Source of the DNA: Gammaproteobacteria bacterium
GTDB lineage: Bacteria; Pseudomonadota; Gammaproteobacteria; Pseudomonadales; Azotimanducaceae
Assembly: GCA_030425195.1 (NCBI GenBank)
Contig: JAUIAV010000005.1
Coordinates: 1-64,000, forward strand
Reading direction: 5' to 3'
Length of the DNA stretch: 64,000 nt
In this document: positions 43,447 through 53,904 of the stretch, in pieces
Layout of the letters: every line of letters begins with the position of its first letter
Position numbering within the stretch: position 1 is the stretch's first letter
Made by a program: the position numbers and the translations under genes
Notes under the pieces: model-generated
Seen by the model: only the letters and a program-made list of their open reading frames with translations
What the model was told of the DNA's origin: nothing
Database searches by the model: none

Positions 43447-44589
43447 ATGACTGATGCATATATCGTAGGTGTCGACATGATCAAGTTCGGTCGTTTTCCT
43501 GACCGGACCGTTCCCAACATCGGCGCCGAAGCCGCGCTGCTCGCCCTGGACGACTGCGGACTGACCATTCAGGACATGCAGGCGCTGTACTGCGGCAACC
43601 TGGGTCAGGCCAGCGGCATGGTCGGCCAGCGTCTGCTGCAGGAAATCGGCCAGACGGGCATCCCGGTCGTCAACGTTGCGAACGCCTGTGCCACGGGTGC
43701 CACCGCCTTCCGGGAAGGCTGGGCCGCGATCAAAGCCGGACTCTACGACCTGGTGCTCTGCGTGGGCGTCGAGCAGATGGGCAAAGGCCTCCTCGGCGGC
43801 GCCGGCGGCGGCACCGGCATTCCGAAAGAAGGGCTGCTCGGCTCCGGCACCATGCCGGCCGTGTTCGCCGAAGCCGGCATGGAGCACACCCGCAAATACG
43901 GCACCACCTTCGAGCAGTTCGCCAAGGTCTCGGTGAAGAACCACCATCACTCCACGCTGAACCCCAAGGCGATGTATCAGATCGAGACGCCGCTGGACGT
44001 GGTCATGAACGCGGAGATGATCTCCTACCCGAACACGAAGCTCATGTGCTCCGTGAACGTGGACGGATCCGCTGCTGCAGTCATCGCCTCGGAGAAGAAA
44101 GCCAAGGAACTCGGTCTCATGGATCGTGCCGTGAAGGTGCGCGCATCCGTCATGAGCTCCGACCCCTGGCAGGAGCGCGATCTCGTCATGCCCGACGTGA
44201 ACAGCTGCACCCGCAAGGCCGCCAGAGAGGCCTACGAGATGGCGGGTATCGGACCGGACGACATCGACCTGGTGGAGCTGCACGACTGTTTCGCCACGGC
44301 GGAGATTCTGCACTACGAGAACCTCGGTCTCTGCGGAGACGGTGAGGCGGGTCAGTTCATCGACAGCGGCGCTTCCGCCCTCGGCGGCAAGTGTCCGGTG
44401 AACGTTTCCGGCGGTCTGCTCTCCAAGGGCCACCCGCTGGGTGCGACCGGCATCGCCAACATCTACGAGGTGTCCACGCATCTGCGCGGCGAAGCCGGCC
44501 AGCGCCAGGTGGAGGGTGCAAAGCTGGGGATGACGCACGTGATCGGCCTCGGCAGCGCCTGCGGCATTCACATCCTCGAAAAAGTCTGA
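43447..44589 (+). CDS. Thiolase family protein (SCP-x/acetyl-CoA acetyltransferase-like)
   Basis: VANACATGATAFREGW, VELHDCFATAE, GGLLSKGHPLGATGIAN; paired with the DUF35 gene. Confidence 0.93.
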   Translation: MTDAYIVGVDMIKFGRFPDRTVPNIGAEAALLALDDCGLTIQDMQALYCGNLGQASGMVGQRLLQEIGQTGIPVVNVANACATGATAFREGWAAIKAGLYDLVLCVGVEQMGKGLLGGAGGGTGIPKEGLLGSGTMPAVFAEAGMEHTRKYGTTFEQFAKVSVKNHHHSTLNPKAMYQIETPLDVVMNAEMISYPNTKLMCSVNVDGSAAAVIASEKKAKELGLMDRAVKVRASVMSSDPWQERDLVMPDVNSCTRKAAREAYEMAGIGPDDIDLVELHDCFATAEILHYENLGLCGDGEAGQFIDSGASALGGKCPVNVSGGLLSKGHPLGATGIANIYEVSTHLRGEAGQRQVEGAKLGMTHVIGLGSACGIHILEKV

Positions 44590-44608
44590 GCGGCGCTCAG
44601 CCTGAAAG

Positions 44609-44634
44609 CGCCGGGCCCGGAGCCCGGCGTTTTT
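44609..44634 (+). terminator. Rho-independent terminator after the thiolase gene
   Basis: CGCCGGGC-ccgga-GCCCGGCG-TTTTT; perfect 8-bp stem plus U-tract. Confidence 0.9.
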
Positions 44635-44662
44635 GTATCTGAGCCCGATTCAGCGAGCGCTC

Positions 44663-45163
44663 ATGAAAATCGGCATCGTCAGCGACACGCACAACAACCT
44701 CCGCAACGTCCATCGGATCGTTGAGCTCTTCAACGATTCGGGCGTCGATCGGGTGATTCATACCGGCGACATCACCCAGGCGAAGACGCTCGACATCTTC
44801 GCTCACCTCGATATGCCCATGTACGGCGTGTACGGCAACAATGACGAAGGCGAGCGGGAAAGCCTGGCAGCCGCAGTCGCGGCACACGGATTCGTGTTTC
44901 AGGAACCGCCGTTCGTGCTGGAGTGGCACAAGCGGTCAATCATGGTGGTGCACGACCCGCTGGAGTTCGAGGGACATCTGACCTCCGGTCACGAGCTGGC
45001 CCTGCATGGCCACACCCACCTGTACCGGTACGAAGAGACCCGGGTCGAAGGCATACGGCAGGTCATCTTCAACCCCGGCGAGTGCGCCGGGCATATGAAG
45101 GGATTCAATGCCATCGGCGTGCTCGACCTGGAAACGCTGGCAGCCGAGCTGCTCCGCTTCTAG
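44663..45163 (+). CDS. YfcE/MJ0936-type metallophosphoesterase
   Basis: MKIGIVSDTHNNLRNVHRIVELF...VIHTGDITQ...VYGNNDEGE...ALHGHTH. Confidence 0.92.
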   Translation: MKIGIVSDTHNNLRNVHRIVELFNDSGVDRVIHTGDITQAKTLDIFAHLDMPMYGVYGNNDEGERESLAAAVAAHGFVFQEPPFVLEWHKRSIMVVHDPLEFEGHLTSGHELALHGHTHLYRYEETRVEGIRQVIFNPGECAGHMKGFNAIGVLDLETLAAELLRF

Positions 45164-45172
45164 GCCAGGCAA

Positions 45173-45928
45173 TCATCCCGCGTTCCGCACCCCGTCGAGA
45201 ACTCGAAGGATCCGCGCCGCGTTCGCACCCAGATCCGAGAGCCCGACCCGCGACACGCTCCGCACATCCACGACGGAACCACTCTCCGACGGCCGTACCC
45301 GCACGACCACATCGTCCTTGAATCCGAACCAGAACGTGGTGTCCGTCGCTTCCACCACGCCCCCGGCGGGATCGACGGTGACGATCTCGAGACCCAGATC
45401 TTCCAGCACCCCGCGGACGCGTTCGACCGTCTCATCCTTCGGCGCGTTCACCAGGATCGTCTTCACATCAGGATACGCACCCTGCTGCAGAATCGCCAGC
45501 TCATCCGCATCGTATTCCAGAGGATTGCTCGTATCGCCACGCAGCGCGACGATCGCCTCCGTGAACTGCGGAGGATCGCTGACGTCCGTCGATATGTTGT
45601 GGATCGCAGGAACCGAGGTCCCTTTCTGAAACTGCATGCCCATGGTCACCAGGATGACCGCGCAGATGGCGATGCTGGTGAAGAGCGCGGGCGGATCACC
45701 ATCGTACCCCCGCTTCCGGGAAACGAACAGAGACACCAGCCCGACGAGCAGGCCGATCGCGGCCAGCAGGACGGCGGCCGGCACGATGAGCAGCAGCCCG
45801 GTCTGAAAGCCCCAGACTCCAAGGCGGGTGCCCACAGGCCCGAGGAACAGGAGGACCAGCGCGACCACCGACCCCACCAGAATCGCCCTGGCCCACCATG
45901 AACGATTGGCCACCGTTGCTTCCGTCAT
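45173..45928 (-). CDS. DUF1499 domain membrane protein
   Basis: IHNISTDVSDPPQFTEAIVALR...AYPDVKTI...TFWFGFKDDVVVRVRPSESGSVVDVRSVSRVGLSDLGANAARI. Confidence 0.88.
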   Translation of the reverse strand: MTEATVANRSWWARAILVGSVVALVLLFLGPVGTRLGVWGFQTGLLLIVPAAVLLAAIGLLVGLVSLFVSRKRGYDGDPPALFTSIAICAVILVTMGMQFQKGTSVPAIHNISTDVSDPPQFTEAIVALRGDTSNPLEYDADELAILQQGAYPDVKTILVNAPKDETVERVRGVLEDLGLEIVTVDPAGGVVEATDTTFWFGFKDDVVVRVRPSESGSVVDVRSVSRVGLSDLGANAARILRVLDGVRNAG

Positions 45929-45966
45929 CTCAGCTCCCCTTTCTGAACAGCTTCCAGGCTACGCGG

Positions 45967-46749
45967 TCATCGGCCGATGGTCGAGCCGCCATCCACGACG
46001 AAGTTCTGTCCGGTGGTGAAGGAGCCCGCCCGGGATCCGAGGTAGACGGCGATGCCCGCGATCTCATCCGGCTCACCGATCCGCCGCAGCGGGTCCGCCG
46101 CCGTCGCGCGTTTCAGGATGTCCGGGTTTTCCCAGAGCGCCCGGGCGAAATCGGTGCGGATGAGTCCCGGCGAAATGGCGTTCACCCGCACGTTGTCAGG
46201 ACCGTGTTCCACCGCCAGATTCCGGACCAGCTGCAGATCCGCGGCTTTGGAGATGGCGTACGCGCCCAGATCCGTGCTTCCCCGCAGACCGCCTACCGAG
46301 GACACGATGATGATGGCGCCGTCCTGACGTTCCTTCATCTCCGGGAGCACCATCTGGCACAACCAGTGATTGGACTTGATGTTGATATCGAGAATCTTGT
46401 CGAAGGCGGAGTCCGGCAGGTCGGTCATCGAGCCATAGAAAGGATTCACCGCCGCGTTGCAGACCAGGATGTCGATTTTGCCGAGCTGTTCCCGGGTCTC
46501 GGAAACCAGCATCTCCAGGGCGGCCTTGTCACCGATGTGTGCCGGGATCGCCACGGCACCGCCCGGCCCGCCTTCGCACTCCGTGTTGATCTCATCGGCC
46601 ACCTGCTGGCAGATGTCCCCTTTCCGGCTGGAGATGACCACCCGTGCACCCTGTCGCGCCATCTCCTGCGCGATGGCTTTTCCGATACCTTTGCTGGAGC
46701 CGGTGATCAGGGCCGTCCTGCCGGTCAGGTCGAATAGATTGCTGGTCAA
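45967..46749 (-). CDS. SDR family oxidoreductase
   Basis: TALITGSSKGIGKAIAQEMARQGARVVISSR...YAISKAADLQLVRNLAVEHG. Confidence 0.95.
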   Translation of the reverse strand: MTSNLFDLTGRTALITGSSKGIGKAIAQEMARQGARVVISSRKGDICQQVADEINTECEGGPGGAVAIPAHIGDKAALEMLVSETREQLGKIDILVCNAAVNPFYGSMTDLPDSAFDKILDINIKSNHWLCQMVLPEMKERQDGAIIIVSSVGGLRGSTDLGAYAISKAADLQLVRNLAVEHGPDNVRVNAISPGLIRTDFARALWENPDILKRATAADPLRRIGEPDEIAGIAVYLGSRAGSFTTGQNFVVDGGSTIGR

Positions 46750-46851
46750 TTCAGTTTCCTCTCTCGGGCTGTTGCGGCGGACAAAGCTACCGAACGGAGG
46801 ACGCCAAGGAAAGGGTTCTGATGTGCCGGAGCGGCGGGTTGGAGTTCGATC

Positions 46852-47163
46852 TCAGTGCTGGATCTCGAGCATCAGGTCGTCGAGGGTCACATCCGTCTCG
46901 TTTTCTTTGGGGACTATGGACAGGCCCGGACCATCGGCCGACGCGGCTCTCAGCTGCCGCGAATTCTGGAAGCGCTCGAGGTCCTGCCGTTCACGCGCGT
47001 AGCGCGCCACTTCCTCGAGTGCCCGCTCGCGCGTTCTGAATGGGCCTACTTCGCCTTCCCGGGCGGTGAAATACCACTGCCCGTTCATGGCAAACACCCG
47101 CTCCTGGGTGCGGAAGAATCGCCGGCTGGTCTGGTCTGTATCTGTGCGGCGCATGGACTGCAT
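46852..47163 (-). CDS. DUF6316-like small protein
   Basis: RTDTDQTSRRFFRTQERVFAMNGQWYFTAREGEVGPFRTRERALEEVARY. Confidence 0.65.
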   Translation of the reverse strand: MQSMRRTDTDQTSRRFFRTQERVFAMNGQWYFTAREGEVGPFRTRERALEEVARYARERQDLERFQNSRQLRAASADGPGLSIVPKENETDVTLDDLMLEIQH

Positions 47164-47391
47164 TCACCTCTCTGTACCGGCGCTCAGAGGTCCCGCCGGC
47201 ACTACTGATTGCACCACATCGCCGCCCAGCGCGTGCATCTCCCTTGTGCCCGAACTGTGACATGCATGTGAAGCATGTAAGGAAGGTCTGAAACCGTCCG
47301 ACAGGCCTTGTGCTGGCGCGTTTTCCCCGCAGATCCGGTATAGTCGCGGCCCTCGCAAAAACTTCAGGGTTTTCAGGTGCCTGCATCATCC

Positions 47392-48738
47392 ATGGAAGAG
47401 CTCGTTTCGCTGTGCAAGCGGCGGGGATTCATATTCCAGTCCTCCGACATCTACGGGGGACTGCAGGGGATGTACGACTACGGGCCCCTGGGCGTGGAGC
47501 TGAAGAACAATCTGAAGGCCGCCTGGTGGCGGGCCATGGTGTATGAGCGGGACGACGTCGAGGGCCTGGATGCGGCCATTCTGACCAACCCGCTGACCCT
47601 GCGCTATTCGGGCCACGAGGACACCTTCACCGACCCGCTGGTGGACTGCCGGGACTGCAAGGCCCGGCACCGGGCCGATCACCTGGAGGACGACGTCTGC
47701 CCGAACTGCGGCTCCAGGAATCTGACGGACCCCCGCCCGTTCAATCTGATGTTCAGGACGGCCGTCGGACCCGTGGACGACGGTTCCAGCTTTGCCTACC
47801 TGCGTCCGGAAACGGCTCAGGCGATCTTCACCAACTTCAAGAACGTCATCGACTCCACTGCCCGGAAGCTGCCCTTCGGTATTGCTCAGATCGGCAAAGC
47901 CTTCCGCAACGAGATCACACCCCGGAACTTCATCTTCCGGGTCCGGGAGTTCGAGCAGATGGAGCTTGAATTCTTCGTGAAGCCGGGCGAGGACGAAGCC
48001 TGGCATCAGAAGTGGGTGGAGGACCGTCTCGACTGGTGGGTGGACCAGGGCGTGGAACGGAACGCGCTGCAGCTCTACAACGTACCGGCCGACGAGCTGG
48101 CTCACTATTCCAAAGCCACCTTCGATGTGATGTACAAATTTCCGCACGGGCTGGAAGAGCTGGAAGGCATTGCCAACCGGACGGATTTCGATCTCGGCTC
48201 CCATACCAAGGCGCAGGCGGAGTTCGGCCTTCACGCCAAGGTGATGGAAAACCGGGACTCCAACACCAAGCTGGCCATCCGTGATGTGGAAGCCAACGAG
48301 TGGGTGGTGCCCTACGTCATCGAGCCATCGGCGGGCGTGGACAGGGGCGTGCTGGCCGTGCTGAACGAAGCCTACAGGGTGGAGGAGCTGGAGGACGGTA
48401 AGACGAGAACCGTGCTCTCCTTCAAACCGCACCTGGCACCGATCAAGGCCGCCGTCCTGCCGCTGAAGAAGAATCACGAGGGCATCGTCGGGAAGGCGAA
48501 AGGAATCAAGCGTGAGCTGCAGGCCCTGGGGCTCGGACGCGTGCTCTATGAGGACACGGGGAACATCGGCAAGGGCTACCGCCGCCATGACGAGGTCGGT
48601 ACACCCATCTGCATCACCGTGGACTTCCAGACCATCGAGGATGACGACACGGTGACGGTGCGCGACCGGGATACCATGGAGCAGAAGCGGATCGCCGTCG
48701 CCGAGCTGCCCGACTACTTCAGAGAGGTGATCCGCTGA
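47392..48738 (+). CDS. glyQS: Glycine--tRNA ligase, one-chain (alpha2/eukaryotic-like) type
   Basis: [46 protein letters not shown]...[15 protein letters not shown]...[36 protein letters not shown] at 47339-47344 upstream. Confidence 0.96.
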   Translation: MEELVSLCKRRGFIFQSSDIYGGLQGMYDYGPLGVELKNNLKAAWWRAMVYERDDVEGLDAAILTNPLTLRYSGHEDTFTDPLVDCRDCKARHRADHLEDDVCPNCGSRNLTDPRPFNLMFRTAVGPVDDGSSFAYLRPETAQAIFTNFKNVIDSTARKLPFGIAQIGKAFRNEITPRNFIFRVREFEQMELEFFVKPGEDEAWHQKWVEDRLDWWVDQGVERNALQLYNVPADELAHYSKATFDVMYKFPHGLEELEGIANRTDFDLGSHTKAQAEFGLHAKVMENRDSNTKLAIRDVEANEWVVPYVIEPSAGVDRGVLAVLNEAYRVEELEDGKTRTVLSFKPHLAPIKAAVLPLKKNHEGIVGKAKGIKRELQALGLGRVLYEDTGNIGKGYRRHDEVGTPICITVDFQTIEDDDTVTVRDRDTMEQKRIAVAELPDYFREVIR

Positions 48739-49271
48739 TGAGCCGGCCCGCCGAGGAGAAAGCCGTCGTCGCGACGCTCGCAGAGGACCGGCCCGGGCTC
48801 GTCTCCGAGCTTTCGTCCATGGTCCATGGGCTCGGCCTCAACATCGAGGACAGCCGCATGACCGTGCTCGGCGGCGAGTTCGCCGTGCTGATGAGTGTGG
48901 CAGGCGAAGGATCCGCACTCACCGCGCTCGAGTCACAGCTGGCGGCACAGTCCGACGACCGCGGCTTCGTCTATCTCTTCAGACGAACCTCGGACAGAGC
49001 CACGGGCCAGCGGCAGCCCTTCACCGTGACCGTGGAATCCATGGACCATCCCGGGATCGTTTCCGGCGTGACACGCTTCTTCAGCGAGCGCGGGGTGAAC
49101 ATCCGGGAACTCAGCACCGACACGGAGAGAGCCGCGCATACGGGCGCACCGGTCTTCAACCTGACGATGGAGATCGAAGTGGCCTCCGATCAGGAAATCC
49201 GGGAGCTTCGGGAGGCCTTTGCCGCCTTCTGCGAAGCACAGGCGCTGGACGGAGATCTGATCGCGGTCTAG
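48738..49271 (+). CDS. ACT-domain protein, glycine cleavage regulator-like
   Basis: Two ACT-like halves: [43 protein letters not shown] and [31 protein letters not shown]. Confidence 0.85.
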   Translation: MSRPAEEKAVVATLAEDRPGLVSELSSMVHGLGLNIEDSRMTVLGGEFAVLMSVAGEGSALTALESQLAAQSDDRGFVYLFRRTSDRATGQRQPFTVTVESMDHPGIVSGVTRFFSERGVNIRELSTDTERAAHTGAPVFNLTMEIEVASDQEIRELREAFAAFCEAQALDGDLIAV

Positions 49272-50437
49272 CCCGGCTGCCGCCACTGGGAGACACAGGG
49301 AATCTTGGTGGTATCGCAGCGGGATGCATACTTCCTGGCGATCTCTGTGACCTCTTCGAGCAGCCCCGCTTCGAGCGTGATGGGATCCAGCCCCAGACCC
49401 AGGAAACGCTCGTTCTCCACGTGCAGTTCATTCTCATCGGCTTCGTTTCTCGGATTCTCGATGAAGCTGATTTCAGCGCCGGTCAGCTCCGAGATCATCT
49501 TCGCCAGATCCCGAACCCGGTGGGTTTCCGTCATCTGATTGAGAATGTTCACCCGCTCACCCGTCTGCGGCGGATTGTTCACGGCCAGCTCGATACAGCG
49601 CGCCGTATCCTGTATGTGAATGAAGGCCCGGGTCTGTCCGCCCGTGCCGTGCACGGTCAGGGGATAGTCGATGGCCGCCTGCATGAGAAACCGGTTCAGC
49701 ACGGTGCCGTAGTCGCCATCGTAGTCGAACCGGTTGATCAGGCGTTCATCACGACGGGTCTGCTCCGTCTGTGTGCCCCAGACGATGCCCTGATGAAGAT
49801 CGGTGATTCTGAGCCGATCGTTCTTGTTGTAGTAGAAGAAAAACAGCGCGTCCTGGGTTTTCGTCATGTGGTAGATCGAACCGGGATTGGCCGGGTACAG
49901 AATGGCCTGGTCGATCAGGCCTTCGGGTGTCTCGATCTTCACGTCCAGATACCCTTCCGGGATCTTCATACCCGCGGTGCCGTAACCGTAGACGCCCATG
50001 GTGCCGAGGTGGACCAGATGCGCATCCACGCCACTCTCGACGATCGCGGCCAGCACATCGTTGGTGGCATTCAGGTTGTTGTTCACGGTGTAGCGCTTGT
50101 GCCAGGACGACTTCATCGAATACGGCGCCGCGCGCTGTTCGGCAAAATGAATGATGGTGTCCGGCCGCTCGTCGATGATGAGCTTCAGCAGCCGGTCATA
50201 ATCCTGCCCGAGCGTCAGGTTGACCGAGCGGATCTCCTTCCCTGTCAGCTCCCGCCAGGCGCCGAGACGGACGGAAAGCGGCTTGATCGGGGTCAGCGAT
50301 TCCACTTCCAGCTCGACGTCGATCTTGCGCCGGGAAAGGTTGTCCACGATCACCACATCGTGCCCTGCATCCGAGAGATGCAGGCTCGTCGGCCAGCCGC
50401 AGAAGCCATCGCCGCCGAGTACCAGGATCTTTGCCAT
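49268..50437 (-). CDS. sqdB: UDP-sulfoquinovose synthase-like SDR (SqdB family)
   Basis: [50 protein letters not shown]...[12 protein letters not shown]...GTMGVYG. Confidence 0.88.
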   Translation of the reverse strand: MAKILVLGGDGFCGWPTSLHLSDAGHDVVIVDNLSRRKIDVELEVESLTPIKPLSVRLGAWRELTGKEIRSVNLTLGQDYDRLLKLIIDERPDTIIHFAEQRAAPYSMKSSWHKRYTVNNNLNATNDVLAAIVESGVDAHLVHLGTMGVYGYGTAGMKIPEGYLDVKIETPEGLIDQAILYPANPGSIYHMTKTQDALFFFYYNKNDRLRITDLHQGIVWGTQTEQTRRDERLINRFDYDGDYGTVLNRFLMQAAIDYPLTVHGTGGQTRAFIHIQDTARCIELAVNNPPQTGERVNILNQMTETHRVRDLAKMISELTGAEISFIENPRNEADENELHVENERFLGLGLDPITLEAGLLEEVTEIARKYASRCDTTKIPCVSQWRQPG

Positions 50438-50634
50438 GCTTACGCCCCCAGGGTTAACCGCTTGTTTTTATTGTTGTTTCTGGTATCGATAATGTTTTCG
50501 CGCCGGCAACGACAGCGGCTGCCGGCAGATTTCGGGCGCAACTGTACGCAATACGGTAAGTGACGGCCAGCCCGGGCGGGCCAGAGATGGCCCCGGACAG
50601 GCCATCGGTCTGCCCGGAACTGATCACGATCAGA

Positions 50635-51294
50635 CTATCGGGTGAGCGGCTTCAGAATCAGCTCGACCCGCCGGTTCAGCTGCCTGCCTTCCGCGGTCGC
50701 ATTGTCTGCCACGGGATAGTGCGGGCCGAACCCCTGCGTGAAGATCCGTTCCGAGGCAACGCCGCGGGTTTCCAGGTAGTCGGCCACACTGCGGGCGCGC
50801 CGATGGGAAAGCTCCATGTTGTATTCGACCGTCCCAGTGGAATCGGTATGGCCGTTCACGTCGATCAGCGTCTTGTTGTACTCCTTGAGGACCAGCCCGA
50901 CGGAGTTCAGAACCGGATAGAAGTTGGACTTCACGGCGGACTGATTCACATCGAAGGTCACATTGCCGGGCATGTTGAGCACGATGTCGTCGCCCAGGCG
51001 GGTGACGCTCACACCCGTGCCGCGGAGCTGCTCGCGCAGCTTGGCTTCCTGAGCGTCCATATAGGCGCCGACGGCAGCGCCACCCAGCGCACCCACACCG
51101 GCACCGATCATGGCGTTCTTGCGCCGTTCGTCCGCATCATCGCCTGTCAGAACACCGATGACCGCGCCGGCTGCAGCGCCGATGGCGGCGCCTTTGGCGG
51201 CATTGGACGCCTGTTCTTCGCCGGTATAGGGGTTGGTGGTGCAGGCGGTAACCAGAAGAAGACTGGAAATCCCAACGGATCTCAGGATGTTCAT
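50635..51294 (-). CDS. OmpA-family lipoprotein with glycine-zipper domain
   Basis: Lipobox LLLVTACTTNP; AAKGAAIGAAAGAVIGVLTG glycine zipper; OmpA C-domain VNGHTDSTGTVEYNMELSHRRARSVADYL. Confidence 0.93.
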   Translation of the reverse strand: MNILRSVGISSLLLVTACTTNPYTGEEQASNAAKGAAIGAAAGAVIGVLTGDDADERRKNAMIGAGVGALGGAAVGAYMDAQEAKLREQLRGTGVSVTRLGDDIVLNMPGNVTFDVNQSAVKSNFYPVLNSVGLVLKEYNKTLIDVNGHTDSTGTVEYNMELSHRRARSVADYLETRGVASERIFTQGFGPHYPVADNATAEGRQLNRRVELILKPLTR

Positions 51295-51413
51295 AGTGGG
51301 CCTCTCGTCCGAGCAGAAGTCGATTTTTCCGGATTCTATTTCATCCGCGCTGAACCCGACATGAACACGCGCACGCAATCAGAAACGCAATTTTATCGCC
51401 CACCTGAGCTAAA

Positions 51414-52619
51414 ATGGTGCGGTTACTCTCCAGAGACCCGCCTTTGACCGCGGACACCCCCAGACTCAGAACGCTCTGTGTATTCGGAACACGGCCGGAA
51501 GCCATCAAGATGGCGCCTGTCGCGACCGCGCTCGCCGGGCATCCACACATGGACGCGCGGGTCTGTGTGACCGGACAGCACCGCGAAATGCTGGATCAGG
51601 TTCTAAAACTGTTCGACATCCAGCCGGACCACGACCTCCGTGTCATGCAACCTGATCAGGATCTGAACGAACTGACCGGCAGGATTCTCATCGGCATGCG
51701 CGACGTGCTGAAAGCCGAGACCCCCGACATCGTCCTCGTTCACGGTGATACTACGACCACATTCGCCACCGCCCTTGCCTGCTATTACCAGCAGATCCCG
51801 GTCGCCCATGTCGAGGCGGGGCTGAGAACGGGAAATCTGCTGTCCCCCTGGCCGGAGGAGGCCAACCGGAAGCTGACGGGCGCTCTGACCACCCTGCATT
51901 TCGCGCCGACCGAGGGCGCCCGGGAGAATCTGCTCCGCGAGGGCGTATCGGAAGACAGGATTCTGGTAACGGGCAATACGGTGATCGATGCGCTGCTGCG
52001 TGTCATCTCACGCCTTCAGACCGACGCCGCGCTCCGAGCCAGCCTTCGAGACCAGTTTCCCGATCTCCGCTGCGGAGCCCGACTGCTGCTCGTTACCGGA
52101 CATCGGCGGGAGAGCTTCGGCGGGGGCTTCGAGCGGATCTGCACAGCGTTGAAGCAGATCGCGTCGGCGTATCCCGATCTGGACATCGTCTATCCCGTTC
52201 ACCTGAACCCGAATGTGCAGGGGCCGGTGAATCGGGCGCTCCGGGACGTGGAGAACGTTCACCTCGTCGCGCCGCTCGACTACCTTCCGTTCGTCTACCT
52301 CATGAACCGCGCGCATCTGCTGATGACCGACTCCGGAGGTATCCAGGAGGAAGCGCCTTCTCTGGGTAAGCCGGTGTTGGTCATGCGCGACACCACCGAG
52401 CGCCCTGAGGCGGTCACCGCAGGCACCGTGCGTCTGGTGGGCACGTCGGTCGAGGCGATGGTCGGCAGCCTGCGCGAACTGCTGGATGATCAGCAGGCAT
52501 ATGACGCCATGAGCTACGCACACAATCCCTACGGAGATGGCAAAGCTGCCGAGCGGATACTGAATCGGCTTCTGGAGGACAGCCACCACCTGACGAGACG
52601 GACTGCGAATGGCATTTGA
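51414..52619 (+). CDS. wecB: UDP-N-acetylglucosamine 2-epimerase (non-hydrolysing)
   Basis: [23 protein letters not shown]...[33 protein letters not shown]...[29 protein letters not shown]. True start may be TTG at 51444 because ATG 51414 overlaps a TAAAAT box. Confidence 0.96.
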   Translation: MVRLLSRDPPLTADTPRLRTLCVFGTRPEAIKMAPVATALAGHPHMDARVCVTGQHREMLDQVLKLFDIQPDHDLRVMQPDQDLNELTGRILIGMRDVLKAETPDIVLVHGDTTTTFATALACYYQQIPVAHVEAGLRTGNLLSPWPEEANRKLTGALTTLHFAPTEGARENLLREGVSEDRILVTGNTVIDALLRVISRLQTDAALRASLRDQFPDLRCGARLLLVTGHRRESFGGGFERICTALKQIASAYPDLDIVYPVHLNPNVQGPVNRALRDVENVHLVAPLDYLPFVYLMNRAHLLMTDSGGIQEEAPSLGKPVLVMRDTTERPEAVTAGTVRLVGTSVEAMVGSLRELLDDQQAYDAMSYAHNPYGDGKAAERILNRLLEDSHHLTRRTANGI

Positions 52620-53856
52620 CCGTGTAGCCGTCATCGGGCTCGGATACATAGGCCTGCCCACGGCCGCCGTGCTCGCTTCCAGGAAGCTCGAGGTGATCGG
52701 CGTCGACGTTCAACCGAGCGTGGTCGACACCATCAATCGGGGCGAGATTCACATCGTTGAACCGGATCTGGACATGGTGGTCAAGGCCGCGGTGAATCAG
52801 GGATACCTGCGCGCCAGCCTGACGCCCGAACCTGCGGACGCCTTCCTGATCGCGGTACCAACACCCTTCCAGGGCGATCATCAGCCCGATCTGAGCTACA
52901 TCGAGGCAGCAGGTCGGGCAATCGCTCCGGTGCTGAAATCCGGCGACCTGGTCATTCTCGAATCCACCTCGCCCGTGGGAGCAACCGAGCAGCTCGCCGA
53001 ATGGCTGGCGGATGAGCGGCCCGACCTCAGCTTTCCGCAGCAGTCGGGTGACGCGTCGGACATCCGCATCGCCCACTGCCCCGAGCGGGTGCTGCCCGGA
53101 CACGTTCTGAGAGAGCTGGTGCAGAACGACCGGGTGGTTGGAGGGATGACGCCGTCCTGCTCCGCAGCGGCCGTCGACCTGTATCGACAGTTCGTCGATG
53201 CGGACTGTCTGGTTACGGATGTCCGAACGGCGGAGATGTGCAAGCTCACTGAAAACAGCTTCCGGGACGTCAACATCGCATTCGCCAACGAGCTGTCGCT
53301 GATCTGTGACCGCCACGGCATCGACGTCTGGAACCTGATCCGGCTCGCGAATCATCATCCCAGGGTACAGATTCTCCAGCCCGGCCCGGGGGTCGGCGGT
53401 CACTGCATTGCCGTGGATCCATGGTTCATCGTCAGCCAGACACCCGAGGAAGCACGCCTGATCCGGACGGCCCGTGAGCGCAACGACGGCAAGCCGACGT
53501 TCGTCGCCGATCGCATCGAAGCACAGGCAAACGCGCTGGGAATCCGCGATATCGTCTGCATGGGGATCACTTTCAAGCCCGATATCGACGATGTCAGACA
53601 GAGCCCGTCGCTGATCGTCGTCAGACAGCTTCTGGACCGGGGTTTCAGATTGTCCATTGTCGAACCCAACCTGCAGCAGATTCCGGAGGAGCTCGAGCCC
53701 CATCGACCTCAGCTGATCAGCCTCGAGGAAGCGCTCAGCAGACACTCCGACGCCCTGTTCTCCGTGCTTGTCGCCCATCAGCAGTTCCAGCCGCCTGACA
53801 TTCTCGAAGGGCGCCATGCGCTGGACTTCTGCGGGGCGCTCGCAGGCGGAAGGTGA
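52609..53856 (+). CDS. wecC: UDP-N-acetyl-D-mannosamine dehydrogenase
   Basis: [34 protein letters not shown]...[14 protein letters not shown]; follows wecB. Confidence 0.95.
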   Translation: MAFDRVAVIGLGYIGLPTAAVLASRKLEVIGVDVQPSVVDTINRGEIHIVEPDLDMVVKAAVNQGYLRASLTPEPADAFLIAVPTPFQGDHQPDLSYIEAAGRAIAPVLKSGDLVILESTSPVGATEQLAEWLADERPDLSFPQQSGDASDIRIAHCPERVLPGHVLRELVQNDRVVGGMTPSCSAAAVDLYRQFVDADCLVTDVRTAEMCKLTENSFRDVNIAFANELSLICDRHGIDVWNLIRLANHHPRVQILQPGPGVGGHCIAVDPWFIVSQTPEEARLIRTARERNDGKPTFVADRIEAQANALGIRDIVCMGITFKPDIDDVRQSPSLIVVRQLLDRGFRLSIVEPNLQQIPEELEPHRPQLISLEEALSRHSDALFSVLVAHQQFQPPDILEGRHALDFCGALAGGR

Positions 53857-53904
53857 TTCGATCATGGCCACGGGCCGACGGAAGAGACAGACAGGTAAGA
53901 GAGC

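Noticed and set aside
43033-44571. 512-aa minus-strand ORF
   Set aside because: Antisense to the DUF35/thiolase pair; His/Val/Gly-rich shadow ORF.
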